Positions 43,578-53,289 of a DNA stretch of 64,000 bases are shown in pieces. Position numbers and translations under genes: made by a program. The stretch comes from an uncultured Bacilli bacterium (GTDB taxonomy: Bacteria > Bacillota_I > Bacilli_A > RF39 > UBA660): contig CAKOWU010000003.1 in the NCBI GenBank assembly GCA_934129885.1, positions 1 to 64,000 of the forward strand, written 5' to 3'. Below the pieces are notes generated by a model. The model was not told where the DNA came from. It saw only the letters and a list, made by a program, of their open reading frames with translations, and searched no databases. Position 1 is the first letter of the stretch, and each line of letters opens with the position of its first letter.

Positions 43578-44849
43578 ATGTTACAAAAACCGAAAGGTAC
43601 TTATGATATTTATGGTGATGATGCTAAAAAGATACTTTATTTGAGAAAACTTATTGTGGCACTTATGGATAAGTATAATTATAATTATATAGAAACACCA
43701 ATTTTTGAAGCAAGTGAGTTATTTCATAGAGGAGTTGGAGAAACTTCTGACATAGTAAGTAAGGAAACTTATGACTTTAAAGATAGAGGAGAGAGAAATT
43801 TAACACTTAGACCAGAAGGAACCGCTGGGGTTGTCAGAGCATATATTGAGAATAAATTATATACCTCTGCGATGCCATATAAGGCTTGGTATTTTGGACC
43901 AATGTTTAGATATGAAAGACCACAAGCAGGCCGTAATAGACAGTTTACGCAGTTTGGTGCAGAAGCTTTTGGTAGTGACGATCCTTTAGTGGATGCGGAA
44001 GTTATTAGTATTTTAGTGAACTTTTTTTCGTTGCTTGGACTAAAAGGAATTAAAGTAAACATAAATACTTTAGGAGATAATGAATCTAGAGAAAATTATA
44101 GAAAAGCTTTACTTGATTACTTTAGACCACATTTAGATGAATTGTGTGATGACTGTAAAACTAGGTTTGAAAAAAATCCTTTAAGAATATTAGATTGCAA
44201 AATTGATGGCAAGAGCGACATTATGAAAAATGCCCCTAAAATACAGGAGTTTTTGAATGATAAGAGCAAAGAACATTTTTCTAAAGTTAAAGAATATTTA
44301 AAGGCCCTTAATGTTGATTATGTGGTTAATGATAATTTAGTTAGAGGACTTGATTATTATACACATACAGTATTTGAGGTTGAGGCTGATATTAAAGGTT
44401 TTGGTGCTCAAAATGTTTTAGGTGGCGGAGGCCGATATGATAATTTAGTAGAGACTCTTGGTGGTCCAAAAAATTCTGGTGTAGGTTTTGCTATTGGTGT
44501 TGATAGACTTTTATTAGCACTTAAAGCGTCTGATATTGATATTTTAGAAGAAAATGGTTTAGATGTATATGTTTTCCCACTAGATGATGCACAAAAAGCA
44601 TTCTGTTTTATGATTACTAATATGCTTAGGGTGAACGGGTTTAATGTAGATAGTGATTTGATGGGACGTAATATGAAAAACAATTTTAAGAGAGCAGACA
44701 AACTTGACGCAAAATTTGTTGTTTTAGCGGGTTCTTTAGAAGAAGAGAAAAATATTGTTACTGTAAAAAATAATAAGACATTAGAAGAATATAAAGTGAA
44801 GATAGAAAATTTGGTTCAGTTTTTAGACCAAAAAATGGACGAAGAATAG
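43578..44849 (+). CDS. hisS: histidyl-tRNA synthetase
   Basis: 423 residues, a class II synthetase. Motif 2 is FRYERPQAGRNRQF; the histidine motifs VRGLDYYT and GGGGRYDNL are present; motif 3 is GVGFAIGVDRL. A C-terminal anticodon-binding domain follows. ATG 43578 is preceded by GAGTGAT at good spacing; ATG 43566 is too close to AGGA. It is followed 23 bases later by aspS, the usual hisS-aspS pair of Bacillota. Confidence 0.95.
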   Translation: MLQKPKGTYDIYGDDAKKILYLRKLIVALMDKYNYNYIETPIFEASELFHRGVGETSDIVSKETYDFKDRGERNLTLRPEGTAGVVRAYIENKLYTSAMPYKAWYFGPMFRYERPQAGRNRQFTQFGAEAFGSDDPLVDAEVISILVNFFSLLGLKGIKVNINTLGDNESRENYRKALLDYFRPHLDELCDDCKTRFEKNPLRILDCKIDGKSDIMKNAPKIQEFLNDKSKEHFSKVKEYLKALNVDYVVNDNLVRGLDYYTHTVFEVEADIKGFGAQNVLGGGGRYDNLVETLGGPKNSGVGFAIGVDRLLLALKASDIDILEENGLDVYVFPLDDAQKAFCFMITNMLRVNGFNVDSDLMGRNMKNNFKRADKLDAKFVVLAGSLEEEKNIVTVKNNKTLEEYKVKIENLVQFLDQKMDEE

Positions 44850-44872
44850 TTATGTGAGGATGTGCAAAAAAC

Positions 44873-46600
44873 ATGAAGGTAAATAATACGAGTTATAATA
44901 TAAATAACGTAGGCGAGGTAGTTACACTACATGGATGGGTTAATAAAAAAAGAAATTTAGGAGGTCTTATTTTTATTGATTTAAGAGATAGAAGTGGAAT
45001 TATTCAACTTATGGTAAATCCTACTAGTGATGCTTATAAAACAGCTTTAGATGTGAAAAATGAATATGTTATTAAGGTATGTGGCGTGATTACAAAAAGA
45101 GATAAAAGTAATCCTAATTTAAAAACTGGTGATATAGAAGTTATGGTAAATGATATAGAAGTACTTAATGAAGCGGCGGAGTTACCTTTTGATTTAAATA
45201 ATACAACGGCTTTAGAAGATACTAGACTTAAATATCGTTATCTTGATTTACGAAGAGAAAATTTAAAAAATAATATTATCACTAAACATAAAATTATGAG
45301 TACAGCAAGAGAGTATCTTAATACGCAGGATTTTGTGGAAATCGAAACCCCTATTCTTTGTAAATCTACTCCTGAGGGTGCAAGAGATTATTTAGTACCA
45401 TCAAGGGTTAATAAAGGACAATTTTATGCATTACCACAGTCTCCACAACTTTTTAAGCAAATACTTATGGTAGGAGGTTTTGAAAAGTATTATCAAGTTG
45501 CTAGGTGTTTTAGGGATGAAGATTTAAGAGCAGATAGACAGCCTGAATTTACGCAAATAGATTTAGAAATGAGTTTTGTAGATGAAGAAGATGTTATGGG
45601 CCTTACAGAGGGGTTACTTACAAAGATCTTTAAAAAAGTGAAAAATGTTGATATTAAAGTTCCTTTTACTAGAATGACTTATAATGAGGCAATGGATTTG
45701 TATGGTTCTGATAAACCTGATACAAGATTTGATATGAAGATTACTGATGTTACTTCTTTATTTAATGATACAGAATTTGGTGTCTTTAAGAATGTTATTT
45801 CAAGTGGCGGTGTGATAAATACAATCATAGTAAAAGATGCTGCAGATAAATATTCTAGAAAAGATATAGATAAGTTACTTGAATTTATAAAAACTTATAA
45901 AGCAGAATCTTTAATGTTTCTTAAGTATAGTGATGGTTTTAATGGTTCTATTGCTAAATTTATTACTGAAGATATGGCTTCAAAATTAACTGAAGGGTAT
46001 GGTATTTGTGATAATGATTTAATGCTTATAACATGTGGTAATAAAAAAATAGTTAAAACAGCACTTGGTGCCTTAAGATTAAAAATTGCCAGAGATTTAA
46101 ATTTAATTGATAATAACAAGTATAACTTTTTATGGGTTACTGATTTTCCAATGTTTGAGTATAGCGAAGAAGAGGGAAGATATATTGCTTGTCATCATCC
46201 GTTTACTCAACCAAAAGATATAGGCTGTCTTAATGATAAAGAGAATGCTCTTGCTAGAGCGTATGATGTTGTTTTAAATGGTTATGAAGTTGGTGGGGGA
46301 AGCATAAGAATACATAAACCTGATATGCAGGAGGCTGTACTTGAGGTGTTAGGTTTTAGCGAAGAAAGTGCTAATGAACAGTTTGGTTTTTTACTTAATG
46401 CTTTAACTTTTGGGGCTCCACCTCATGGTGGATTGGCACTTGGACTTGAAAGACTTACCATGATTTTATGTGGTACAGAGAATATTAGGGATGTTATCGC
46501 GTTTCCTAAAACTACAAGTGCATCTTGCTTGATGAGTGAAGCACCTGGGAATGTTTCTGATAAGCAATTAAAAGAGTTAAGTATTAAGGTAGATTTGTAA
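44873..46600 (+). CDS. aspS: aspartyl-tRNA synthetase
   Basis: 575 residues, the bacterial-length enzyme with a GAD insertion. N-terminal OB fold (LHGWVNKKRNLGGLIFIDLRD), motif 2 CFRDEDLRADRQPEFTQIDLE, and motif 3 GLALGLERL. Whether it charges tRNA-Asp only or also tRNA-Asn cannot be settled here without knowing about asnS and gatCAB. The ribosome site is TGAGGATG. A 6S-like RNA gene follows. Confidence 0.96.
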   Translation: MKVNNTSYNINNVGEVVTLHGWVNKKRNLGGLIFIDLRDRSGIIQLMVNPTSDAYKTALDVKNEYVIKVCGVITKRDKSNPNLKTGDIEVMVNDIEVLNEAAELPFDLNNTTALEDTRLKYRYLDLRRENLKNNIITKHKIMSTAREYLNTQDFVEIETPILCKSTPEGARDYLVPSRVNKGQFYALPQSPQLFKQILMVGGFEKYYQVARCFRDEDLRADRQPEFTQIDLEMSFVDEEDVMGLTEGLLTKIFKKVKNVDIKVPFTRMTYNEAMDLYGSDKPDTRFDMKITDVTSLFNDTEFGVFKNVISSGGVINTIIVKDAADKYSRKDIDKLLEFIKTYKAESLMFLKYSDGFNGSIAKFITEDMASKLTEGYGICDNDLMLITCGNKKIVKTALGALRLKIARDLNLIDNNKYNFLWVTDFPMFEYSEEEGRYIACHHPFTQPKDIGCLNDKENALARAYDVVLNGYEVGGGSIRIHKPDMQEAVLEVLGFSEESANEQFGFLLNALTFGAPPHGGLALGLERLTMILCGTENIRDVIAFPKTTSASCLMSEAPGNVSDKQLKELSIKVDL

Positions 46601-46627
46601 TTTTGATGTAAAGTGCATGAAAACCTA

Positions 46628-46655
46628 TTGATAAAAATTATATTTATGATATAAT
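46628..46655 (+). promoter_or_regulatory. promoter of the 6S-like RNA
   Basis: TTGATA (46628-46633), a 16 bp spacer and TATAAT (46650-46655), placing a start near 46662. Confidence 0.8.
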
Positions 46656-46662
46656 GTAATTG

Positions 46663-46829
46663 TCTAAGGGTAGGGTAAGTATGAAAAACCTACAAGTTAA
46701 CGATAGGGAATCTAATTTATATATGGTGTTGAATGTCTATTTCTTAATAGGAATCCTAAGATGTATAATGTGATGCCCACCTGGATGAGTCCGGTTTTTA
46801 TCGTAAACGCCCGCCTTTAGATTTTTATT
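46663..46829 (+). ncRNA. ssrS: stand-alone structured RNA, probably 6S RNA
   Basis: About 165 nt between a near-consensus promoter and a T-run, with no ORF and a convergent gene beyond it. The ends pair: TCTAAGGGTAGGG with CCCGCCTTTAGA (with G-U pairs). Further in, GTTAACGATA (about 46694) pairs with TATCGTAAAC (about 46799) with a single mismatch, and CTATTTCTTAATAG forms an apical hairpin. The rod-like form, length and position downstream of aspS match 6S RNA in Bacillus, which is encoded between aspS and yrvM. Class assignment is by synteny and shape, not by a covariance model. Confidence 0.6.
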
Positions 46830-46842
46830 ATAGTAAAAAGAA

Positions 46843-47805
46843 TTAGTTGTTTGCTAATTCTTTTATTTTTTCTAGATTTTTGAAGTTTAATTTAGCATAT
46901 TTATTAAGAGTGTCTATACCATATTTTTTTACTATGCTAGCACCGACTTCGTCAACGACGTCGCCAGCACCTTTAGGTAGTGTAATATTTAATTCTTTAC
47001 TTAATTTATCAAATTCTTTAATAAAGATATATCTGCTTATAAGGGAACTACAAGCGACTGATAGACATTTATCTTCACCTTTGGTAACGAAAGTTATATT
47101 TTTTTGAACATTCGGTACTTTATTTAAGTATTTATAATAAGTTCTTTCTGGAGTAAACTGGTCTATGACTATTTTGTCATATCCACTATATTTACTGCTT
47201 AAGTTTAATAATACTTTATTATGTAATATGGCTTTCATAGTATTTAAGTTCATATTTGTTGAATATTTTTGGTTATATTTTTCATTAGTTATGATAATGC
47301 TTGAATATGGGATTTTTTTTATTATTTGCGGTACAATTTTCTTTATGCTTTCATCAGTTAATTTTTTGGAGTCTTTGACACCTAATTTTTCTAAAAATGG
47401 AATATCTTCTTTAGTGACATAAGAAGCGGTTACAACAACTGGTCCGAAGAAATCACCGGTACCTACTTCGTCTGATCCGATAGAGTTTATATAATATAGA
47501 TTACTTTTTTCTTTATTGTTATCTTTTTTCTTTTCTTTTTCTCCGGCTTTTTTTAAATTGGTCTTTTTAGTAGGATTTAAATTTTTTTCCATTTGTGACC
47601 ACATATTCGCATCTATATCGGCACTGATACCTTGGAATACGGCTTTACCAGATTCGTAAAGGGTTACAACTGTATCTGCTTCGTCGGCCTGAAATATGGC
47701 ATATGGAGGAGTTTTTAATCTTTTTTTATCTGCGAAATATTTAGCCATTTTTTCTTTTGTATTTTCACTAACTTTTAAAGTAAATGTTTGTACTTTATTT
47801 GACAT
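46843..47805 (-). CDS. rnhC: ribonuclease HIII
   Basis: 320 residues on the - strand. The N-terminal TBP-like substrate-binding domain is joined by a Lys-rich linker to the RNase HII/HIII core. The signature GSDEVGTGDFFGPVVV carries the DEVG catalytic acid pair in the HIII form. It removes RNA from RNA-DNA hybrids. The start, read on the - strand, follows CTGGTGATAAA. It is divergent from the phosphoketolase gene and convergent with the 6S-like RNA. Confidence 0.94.
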   Translation of the reverse strand: MSNKVQTFTLKVSENTKEKMAKYFADKKRLKTPPYAIFQADEADTVVTLYESGKAVFQGISADIDANMWSQMEKNLNPTKKTNLKKAGEKEKKKDNNKEKSNLYYINSIGSDEVGTGDFFGPVVVTASYVTKEDIPFLEKLGVKDSKKLTDESIKKIVPQIIKKIPYSSIIITNEKYNQKYSTNMNLNTMKAILHNKVLLNLSSKYSGYDKIVIDQFTPERTYYKYLNKVPNVQKNITFVTKGEDKCLSVACSSLISRYIFIKEFDKLSKELNITLPKGAGDVVDEVGASIVKKYGIDTLNKYAKLNFKNLEKIKELANN

Positions 47806-47893
47806 TTTATCACCAGTTAATATTATATCATAAAATTATAGCCAGTACTTAAAAAAAATGATATAATGTCTTATAGAATAGAAAGGGATAGTT

Positions 47894-50215
47894 ATGGAAG
47901 AAAAAATAGAATTATTGGATAAATATTTTAGAGCGGCGAATTATCTTTCGGCTTGTCAGTTATATTTGCTTGATAATCCTTTACTTAAAAGGCCACTTAA
48001 AAAAAGTGATATCAAGAAAAAAATAGTTGGGCACTGGGGGACGGTGCCGGCACAAAATTTTGTATATACACATTTAAATAGGGTTATTAAAGATTATGAT
48101 TTGAATATGCTTTATATATCAGGACCAGGACATGGTGGGAATTTTTTAATTTCTAATACTTATTTGGAAGGCAGTTATTCTTTAAAGTATCCAAATATAA
48201 CAGAAAATGAAAAGGGCCTTAAAAAGCTTTTTAAACAGTTTTCTTTTCCTGGAGGTGTTTCTTCGCATGCAGCACCTGAAACTCCTGGGTCAATTCATGA
48301 AGGTGGGGAACTTGGATATTCTTTAGCGCATGCTTATGGGGCTGCTTTTGATAATCCAGATCTTATTGTGGCGTGCGTCATAGGAGACGGCGAGGCTGAG
48401 ACAGGTCCTCTTGCGACTTCTTGGCATTCTAATAAATTTCTGAATCCAAAAACAGATGGTGCGGTTTTACCTATTCTTAATTTAAATGGCTATAAAATAA
48501 GTAATCCGACTGTATTTGCGAGAATGAGTAATAAGGAGCTGGCTTGTTATTTTTATGGACTCGGGTATAATCCGTATTTAATTGAAGGCAGCGATCCTAA
48601 AGTTATGCATAAAAAGATGATTAAGGTAATGGATACTGTTATTGCGGAGATAAAAGATATTAAGGCCCTAAAAAAAGAGGCTAGGTGGCCTATGATTATT
48701 TTAAAAACTCCTAAAGGATGGACTGGTCCTAAAGAGATTGATGGTAATATTATAGAGGGGTCTTTTAGGGCACATCAAGTGCCTATTACGATGGATAAAG
48801 ATGAACATTTAGGCTTTTTAGAGAAATGGCTTAGAAGTTATAAGCCAGAAGAATTATTTGATAGTAAAGGAAGACTAAAAAAAGAGATAAAAAGTGTTAT
48901 TCCGGAAGGAGATAAACGTCTTGGAACAACTCCATTTGCGAACGGAGGGCTGCTTAAAAAAGATTTAATTTTACCAGATTTTGAAAAATATATGCTTAAC
49001 TTTAAAGGACATGGTACTGAAAAAAATAGTGACATGCTTACTCTTAGTGCTTTTATTAGAGATATTATAAAAAATAATCCGCATAATTTTAGAACTTTTT
49101 CACCAGATGAGGCGATGTCTAATAGGTTATATGATATGTTTGAAGTTACAAAAAGAGACTGGCAAGAGACTATTTTACCTAGTGATGAGAATTTAAGCAA
49201 AGATGGTAGAATTATGGATAGTTATTTATCTGAGCATATGTGTGAAGGTTGGCTTGAAGGGTATATACTTACTGGTAGACATGGGTTCTTTACTAGTTAC
49301 GAGGCTTTTATTAGAGTTGTGGATTCTATGGTTTCACAGCACGCAAAGTGGCTTAAGGTGTGCAGGGGAATACCTTGGAGGGAACCTATCTCGTCTTTGA
49401 ATTTATTACTTACTTCTAATGTTTGGCAACAAGACCATAATGGCTTTACACATCAGGATCCTGGATTTTTAGACCATGTGGCTAATAAAAAACCAGATGT
49501 AACTAGAATATATTTACCACCTGATGCGAATTGTTTGATTTCGGTGTTTAATCATGTTATAAAGACAAATAATTATGTAAATGTTATTGTGGCGTCTAAA
49601 CATCCTAGCTATCAATGGTTAAATCGAGAAGAGGCTATTTTACATTGTACTAAAGGTATTGGTATTTGGGATTTTGCGTCTAATGATGAAGATGATGATC
49701 CTGATATTATAATGGCGTGTGCGGGAGACACACCAACGCTTGAAACAATGGGAGCTATTTCTATTTTGACTAGTGAACTTCCAGATTTACGGGTTAGATG
49801 TATTAATGTGGTTGATTTAATGAAGTTGGATTCTATGTCTCATCATCCACATGCGCTTAGTGATGAGGAATATGATGCACTCTTTACTTTAAATAAACCA
49901 ATTATATTTAATTTTCACGGATATCCTAAATTAATTCATGAACTTACTTATATGAGGCATAACAGAAATATATCTGTTCATGGTTATTTAGAAGAAGGGA
50001 CAATAACGACGCCTTTTGATATGAGGGTTCAAAATGAAATTGACAGGTATCATTTAGTTATTGATGCGATTTCTCATTTACCTATTCAGCGCAGCAGAGA
50101 GATGTATTTAATAGAAGAAATGAAAAATAAACTGGTCAAACACAGTAATTATATAAGAGAATATGGAGAAGATATGCCAGAAATAAAGGACTGGAAGTGG
50201 AAAAAAGATATTTAG
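47894..50215 (+). CDS. xfp: xylulose-5-phosphate/fructose-6-phosphate phosphoketolase
   Basis: 773 residues (family ~790-830). Thiamine-diphosphate enzyme with SGPGHGGNF, the family signature E.GGELGYSL.HA.GAAFDNPDL, GDGEAETGP (cofactor/Mg motif) and the QDHNGFTHQDPG segment. It splits xylulose-5-P (and often fructose-6-P) to acetyl phosphate, implying heterofermentative or bifid-type sugar use. The start has AGAAAGGGATAG upstream, and a TATAAT lies near 47862. Monocistronic, ending in its own terminator. Confidence 0.95.
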   Translation: MEEKIELLDKYFRAANYLSACQLYLLDNPLLKRPLKKSDIKKKIVGHWGTVPAQNFVYTHLNRVIKDYDLNMLYISGPGHGGNFLISNTYLEGSYSLKYPNITENEKGLKKLFKQFSFPGGVSSHAAPETPGSIHEGGELGYSLAHAYGAAFDNPDLIVACVIGDGEAETGPLATSWHSNKFLNPKTDGAVLPILNLNGYKISNPTVFARMSNKELACYFYGLGYNPYLIEGSDPKVMHKKMIKVMDTVIAEIKDIKALKKEARWPMIILKTPKGWTGPKEIDGNIIEGSFRAHQVPITMDKDEHLGFLEKWLRSYKPEELFDSKGRLKKEIKSVIPEGDKRLGTTPFANGGLLKKDLILPDFEKYMLNFKGHGTEKNSDMLTLSAFIRDIIKNNPHNFRTFSPDEAMSNRLYDMFEVTKRDWQETILPSDENLSKDGRIMDSYLSEHMCEGWLEGYILTGRHGFFTSYEAFIRVVDSMVSQHAKWLKVCRGIPWREPISSLNLLLTSNVWQQDHNGFTHQDPGFLDHVANKKPDVTRIYLPPDANCLISVFNHVIKTNNYVNVIVASKHPSYQWLNREEAILHCTKGIGIWDFASNDEDDDPDIIMACAGDTPTLETMGAISILTSELPDLRVRCINVVDLMKLDSMSHHPHALSDEEYDALFTLNKPIIFNFHGYPKLIHELTYMRHNRNISVHGYLEEGTITTPFDMRVQNEIDRYHLVIDAISHLPIQRSREMYLIEEMKNKLVKHSNYIREYGEDMPEIKDWKWKKDI

Positions 50216-50231
50216 TCTTTTCCATTTTTTT
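50198..50231 (+). terminator. terminator overlapping the xfp stop
   Basis: TGGAAAA.AGA and TCTTTTCCA pair, followed by TTTTTTT. The stem uses the last codons of xfp. Confidence 0.75.
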
Positions 50232-50285
50232 CTTGCGTAATTAAGTTAATTATGGTATTATTGGTAGCGGAAATGAAGTGATTGT

Positions 50286-51710
50286 ATGATATTACCTGAT
50301 TTAAAAGAAGCAAAGAAAAGGACGAATACACTACCCAAAATTGTTAATTATGAAATAGATGAAAGTTATAAGAATATTGGTAAGGGTAAAAGTTATTTTG
50401 TTAGGACTTATGGTTGCCAGATGAATGAACATGACACGGAAAATATTAAGGCTATTTTAGAAAATATGGGTTTTACAGAAATTTGTGAAATGGAAAAGGC
50501 TGATCTTATTTTACTCAATACTTGTGCGATTCGTGAGAATGCACATAATAAGGTATTTGGGATGATAGGTAGAATTAAGCATTTGAAGCAAGAAAGGCCA
50601 GATGTTATCGCTGGCGTATGCGGATGTATGGTGCAAGAGGAGTCTATCGCAAATGAGATAAAAGATAAGTATAACTGGCTTGATATTGTTTTTGGAACGC
50701 ATAATATAAATGAACTTCCTAGTATTTTATATAAGTCTATTACTAATAAGAGGTTAGAACTAGAGGTATACAGTATTGAGGGAGATATTATTGAGAATAT
50801 GCCTGTTAAAAGAGACAGTAAGTACAAAGCATGGGTTAATATTATGTATGGATGTGATAAGTTTTGTACATACTGTATTGTTCCTTATACGAGGGGTAAA
50901 CAAAGAAGCAGGAAGCATGAGGCTATTATAGAGGAGGTAATGGATCTTAAAAATAAAGGCTATAAGGAAGTTACTTTACTTGGTCAGAATGTTAATGCTT
51001 ATGGTAAAGATTTAGATGACGGGTATGATATGAGCGATTTACTTCGTGATACAGCTTTAACTGGTATAGAAAGGGTTAGGTTTGTTACTTCACATCCTTG
51101 GGATTTTACTGATAAAATGATTGAGGTAATTAAGAAATATGATAATATTATGCCTTATATTCATTTGCCTTTACAATCAGGCTCTGATAGGATTCTTAAG
51201 TTAATGGGCAGGCGATATACTAAGGAAAGTTATTTAAAGTTATTTAATAAGCTTCAAAGTATTCCTAATGTATCTATTACTACGGATATTATTGTTGGTT
51301 TTCCTGGAGAGACTGAGGATGATTTTAATGAGACAATTGATGTGGTAAATACTTGTAAGTATGATTCAGCGTTTACGTTTATTTTTTCTCCTAGAGAGGG
51401 TACTCCAGCGGCTAAAATGACTGATGATGTTACTTTAAAGGAGAAGGAACAAAGACTTTATAAGTTGAATGATTTGGTTAATAAGTATGCGAAAGAAAAC
51501 AATATGAAGTATTTAGGTAAGGTTACATCAGTGTTACTTGAAGATGTGTCTTCAAAGAATGAGAATATGCTTATGGGATATACTGATACTATGAAACTTG
51601 TTAATGTAAAGGCTCCGAAGGATAAACTTGGAGAGATTGTAAATGTAAGGATTACAGATGTTAAAACTTGGAGTATGGACGGGGAGATTTTGGATACAGA
51701 AGGACGCTAG
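50286..51710 (+). CDS. miaB: tRNA-2-methylthio-N6-isopentenyladenosine synthase
   Basis: 474 residues, a methylthiotransferase. The N-terminal domain holds the first cluster cysteines (YGCQMNEHDTE, NTCAIRENA, GCMVQ), the radical SAM core holds CDKFCTYCIVPYTRG (CxxxCxxC), and a C-terminal TRAM domain follows. NEHD and INIMYGCDKFC favour MiaB over RimO or MtaB. It modifies A37 of tRNAs reading UNN codons. It is often followed by mutS in Bacillota, but here by the Tad operon. The ribosome site is weak (GAAGTGATTGT). Confidence 0.93.
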   Translation: MILPDLKEAKKRTNTLPKIVNYEIDESYKNIGKGKSYFVRTYGCQMNEHDTENIKAILENMGFTEICEMEKADLILLNTCAIRENAHNKVFGMIGRIKHLKQERPDVIAGVCGCMVQEESIANEIKDKYNWLDIVFGTHNINELPSILYKSITNKRLELEVYSIEGDIIENMPVKRDSKYKAWVNIMYGCDKFCTYCIVPYTRGKQRSRKHEAIIEEVMDLKNKGYKEVTLLGQNVNAYGKDLDDGYDMSDLLRDTALTGIERVRFVTSHPWDFTDKMIEVIKKYDNIMPYIHLPLQSGSDRILKLMGRRYTKESYLKLFNKLQSIPNVSITTDIIVGFPGETEDDFNETIDVVNTCKYDSAFTFIFSPREGTPAAKMTDDVTLKEKEQRLYKLNDLVNKYAKENNMKYLGKVTSVLLEDVSSKNENMLMGYTDTMKLVNVKAPKDKLGEIVNVRITDVKTWSMDGEILDTEGR

Positions 51711-51722
51711 CCCTTCTTTTTT
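51699..51722 (+). terminator. terminator at the end of miaB
   Basis: GAAGG and CCTTC pair around ACGCTAGC, followed by TTTTTT. The stem overlaps the stop codon. Confidence 0.75.
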
Positions 51723-51744
51723 CGCCCGCTACATAAGAACTTAT

Positions 51745-51843
51745 GGGGTAATGGGTTATATTATTTTACCCCTATATGGGGATGGATAAATTATAAATTT
51801 AGGTATATTAATTATTGCTCTTATGAGTAATTTTTGATATAAT
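51745..51843 (+). promoter_or_regulatory. Tad operon promoter with upstream inverted repeats
   Basis: TTGCTC (51815-51820), 17 bp, TATAAT (51838-51843). Upstream, GGGGTAA (51745-51751) pairs with TTACCCC (51766-51772), and CCCCTATATGGGG (51769-51781) is itself a palindrome, a plausible regulator site. Confidence 0.6.
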
Positions 51844-51867
51844 TTATACGATAGGTAGAGTGGTTAT

Positions 51868-52191
51868 ATGAATAAGAAGGGACAGGCTTTAGTAGAATTT
51901 GTACTTATACTACCAGTTATATTAATTATTATTATGTCTATTACAAGTATTGGGAACTTATATTTAGAAAAATATAAATTAAATGATGTACTTGATACGT
52001 GTACGACACTTTATTTGAATGACAAGGATGATAAATTAAAAGCATATGTGATGGAACAAAATGTTTCTTTTAAGACGGCAGACGTTGGAGGACTTACTGA
52101 GATAACTGTATCTAAAGAGGTAAATATTTCTATGCCGATATATAAAAAACAAGTTATTTCGTCTTCAAAGAAGGTGTACAAAGATGAATAA
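51868..52191 (+). CDS. tadE: TadE-like pseudopilin
   Basis: 107 residues. The N-terminus MNKKGQALVEFVLILPV is a class III prepilin-type signal: a short basic leader, cleavage expected after Gly5, and Glu at +5 of the mature protein, followed by a hydrophobic helix. The rest is a small beta-rich external domain. TadE-type pseudopilins take part in Tad (tight adherence) pilus assembly. No Flp major pilin gene is present, so this or the next protein may be the main fibre subunit. Overlaps the next gene by eight bases. Confidence 0.8.
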   Translation: MNKKGQALVEFVLILPVILIIIMSITSIGNLYLEKYKLNDVLDTCTTLYLNDKDDKLKAYVMEQNVSFKTADVGGLTEITVSKEVNISMPIYKKQVISSSKKVYKDE

Positions 52192-52546
52192 TAAAGGACA
52201 GGCTTTGGTTTTATTTGTTTTACTTTTACCACTTGTTACACTTTTTGTTATGTATTTAACGGAACTAGCGAATATTAATCTTGCTAAAAAAGAGATAGAT
52301 AGTAATTCTAAAGAGGCGATATGGTATGCACTCTCTAATTTAAATGATGATGATGTGCTTATGAAGACGCAGAATTTAATTGATAGTAACGTAAAGGCAG
52401 ATAATGTGGTTACGATAGATAATGGTGTAGTAACCATACGAGTTAAAGCAAAAACAAAAAATATGTTTTCTAAAATTTTTGGAGCAACAAGCATTGATAT
52501 AAAGCATACGGGATATATAGATGATGGTAGAAAGGTTATAGAATAG
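52184..52546 (+). CDS. second TadE/TadG-like pseudopilin
   Basis: 120 residues. The start MNNKGQALVLFVLLLPLVT is again a prepilin-type signal with cleavage after Gly5, but the +5 Glu is replaced by Leu, so it may be a minor subunit or fail to be N-methylated in the usual way. The external part is beta-rich with TIDNGVVTIRVKAKTKN. It overlaps the first pseudopilin gene and precedes the TadZ-like gene by nine bases. Confidence 0.75.
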   Translation: MNNKGQALVLFVLLLPLVTLFVMYLTELANINLAKKEIDSNSKEAIWYALSNLNDDDVLMKTQNLIDSNVKADNVVTIDNGVVTIRVKAKTKNMFSKIFGATSIDIKHTGYIDDGRKVIE

Positions 52547-52555
52547 GAGGGTATT

Positions 52556-53278
52556 ATGGCACTTAAAGAAGCAAAGGTAATCACAGTAACTTCAGTCAAA
52601 GGTGGGACTGGTAAAAGTACGACGGTACTTAATTTAGCGGGGGTGCTTTCACTAGAAAAGAAAAAAACAGTAATTGTAGATTTAGATTTATATTCTGGGG
52701 TGATTTCCGCTAGTTTAAATTTAGAGGCTGAAAGAAATATTAATACTTTTGCTTTAGATTTAGCGGATAATAGATTTAAAGCAGTAGAAGATTACGTATA
52801 TTCTTATAATGATTATATTGATGTTGTAAGTGCACCGATAGATCCTAGAAATGCTGGGGGAATAAGTTCGAAGGCTATTTCGGTAATGATTAGTAGATTA
52901 AAATTTAAGTATGATGTTATTTTAATTGATACTAGTCATGTTCTTAACCGTATTAATTTAGGAATATTTGATATGAGTGATAGTGTTTTATATATTATGA
53001 CAAATGATCTTATGGATATAAAAAATATGAAGACTATGGTGTCTATATTTAAAGATATGGGATTTAATAAATATAAAATTGTTTTAAATGAGGCTAGGGG
53101 TATAAATACTTCTTATACAAAAGAGATGATTGAAGATGTTGTTATGAATTCTATTGAATGCGTTATTCCTAAAAGTTTTTATATAAAACAAATAGAAAAG
53201 TATGTATATAATGGTAAAATTATTACTTTAGATAAAGCGTTTAGTAAAGCAATACTTATTTTTAAGAATATACTATAG
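52556..53278 (+). CDS. tadZ: TadZ/CpaE-like MinD-family ATPase
   Basis: 240 residues. The deviant Walker A VKGGTGKST is typical of ParA/MinD proteins, and VILIDTSH is the Walker B region. In Tad systems TadZ/CpaE places the pilus machine in the cell. The usual N-terminal receiver-like domain is missing, so only the ATPase remains. Start after ATAGGAGGG; 11 bases precede the TadA gene. Confidence 0.82.
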   Translation: MALKEAKVITVTSVKGGTGKSTTVLNLAGVLSLEKKKTVIVDLDLYSGVISASLNLEAERNINTFALDLADNRFKAVEDYVYSYNDYIDVVSAPIDPRNAGGISSKAISVMISRLKFKYDVILIDTSHVLNRINLGIFDMSDSVLYIMTNDLMDIKNMKTMVSIFKDMGFNKYKIVLNEARGINTSYTKEMIEDVVMNSIECVIPKSFYIKQIEKYVYNGKIITLDKAFSKAILIFKNIL

Positions 53279-53289
53279 GAGGTGAAAGG

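Noticed and set aside
46778..46800. Hammerhead-ribozyme-like CTGGATGAGTCC string
   Set aside because: The conserved CTGATGA and GAAA core elements are not both present; it lies inside the 6S-like RNA as an ordinary hairpin.
46847..47422. + strand ORFs opposite rnhC
   Set aside because: They are antisense shadows of a clearly conserved RNase HIII reading frame.
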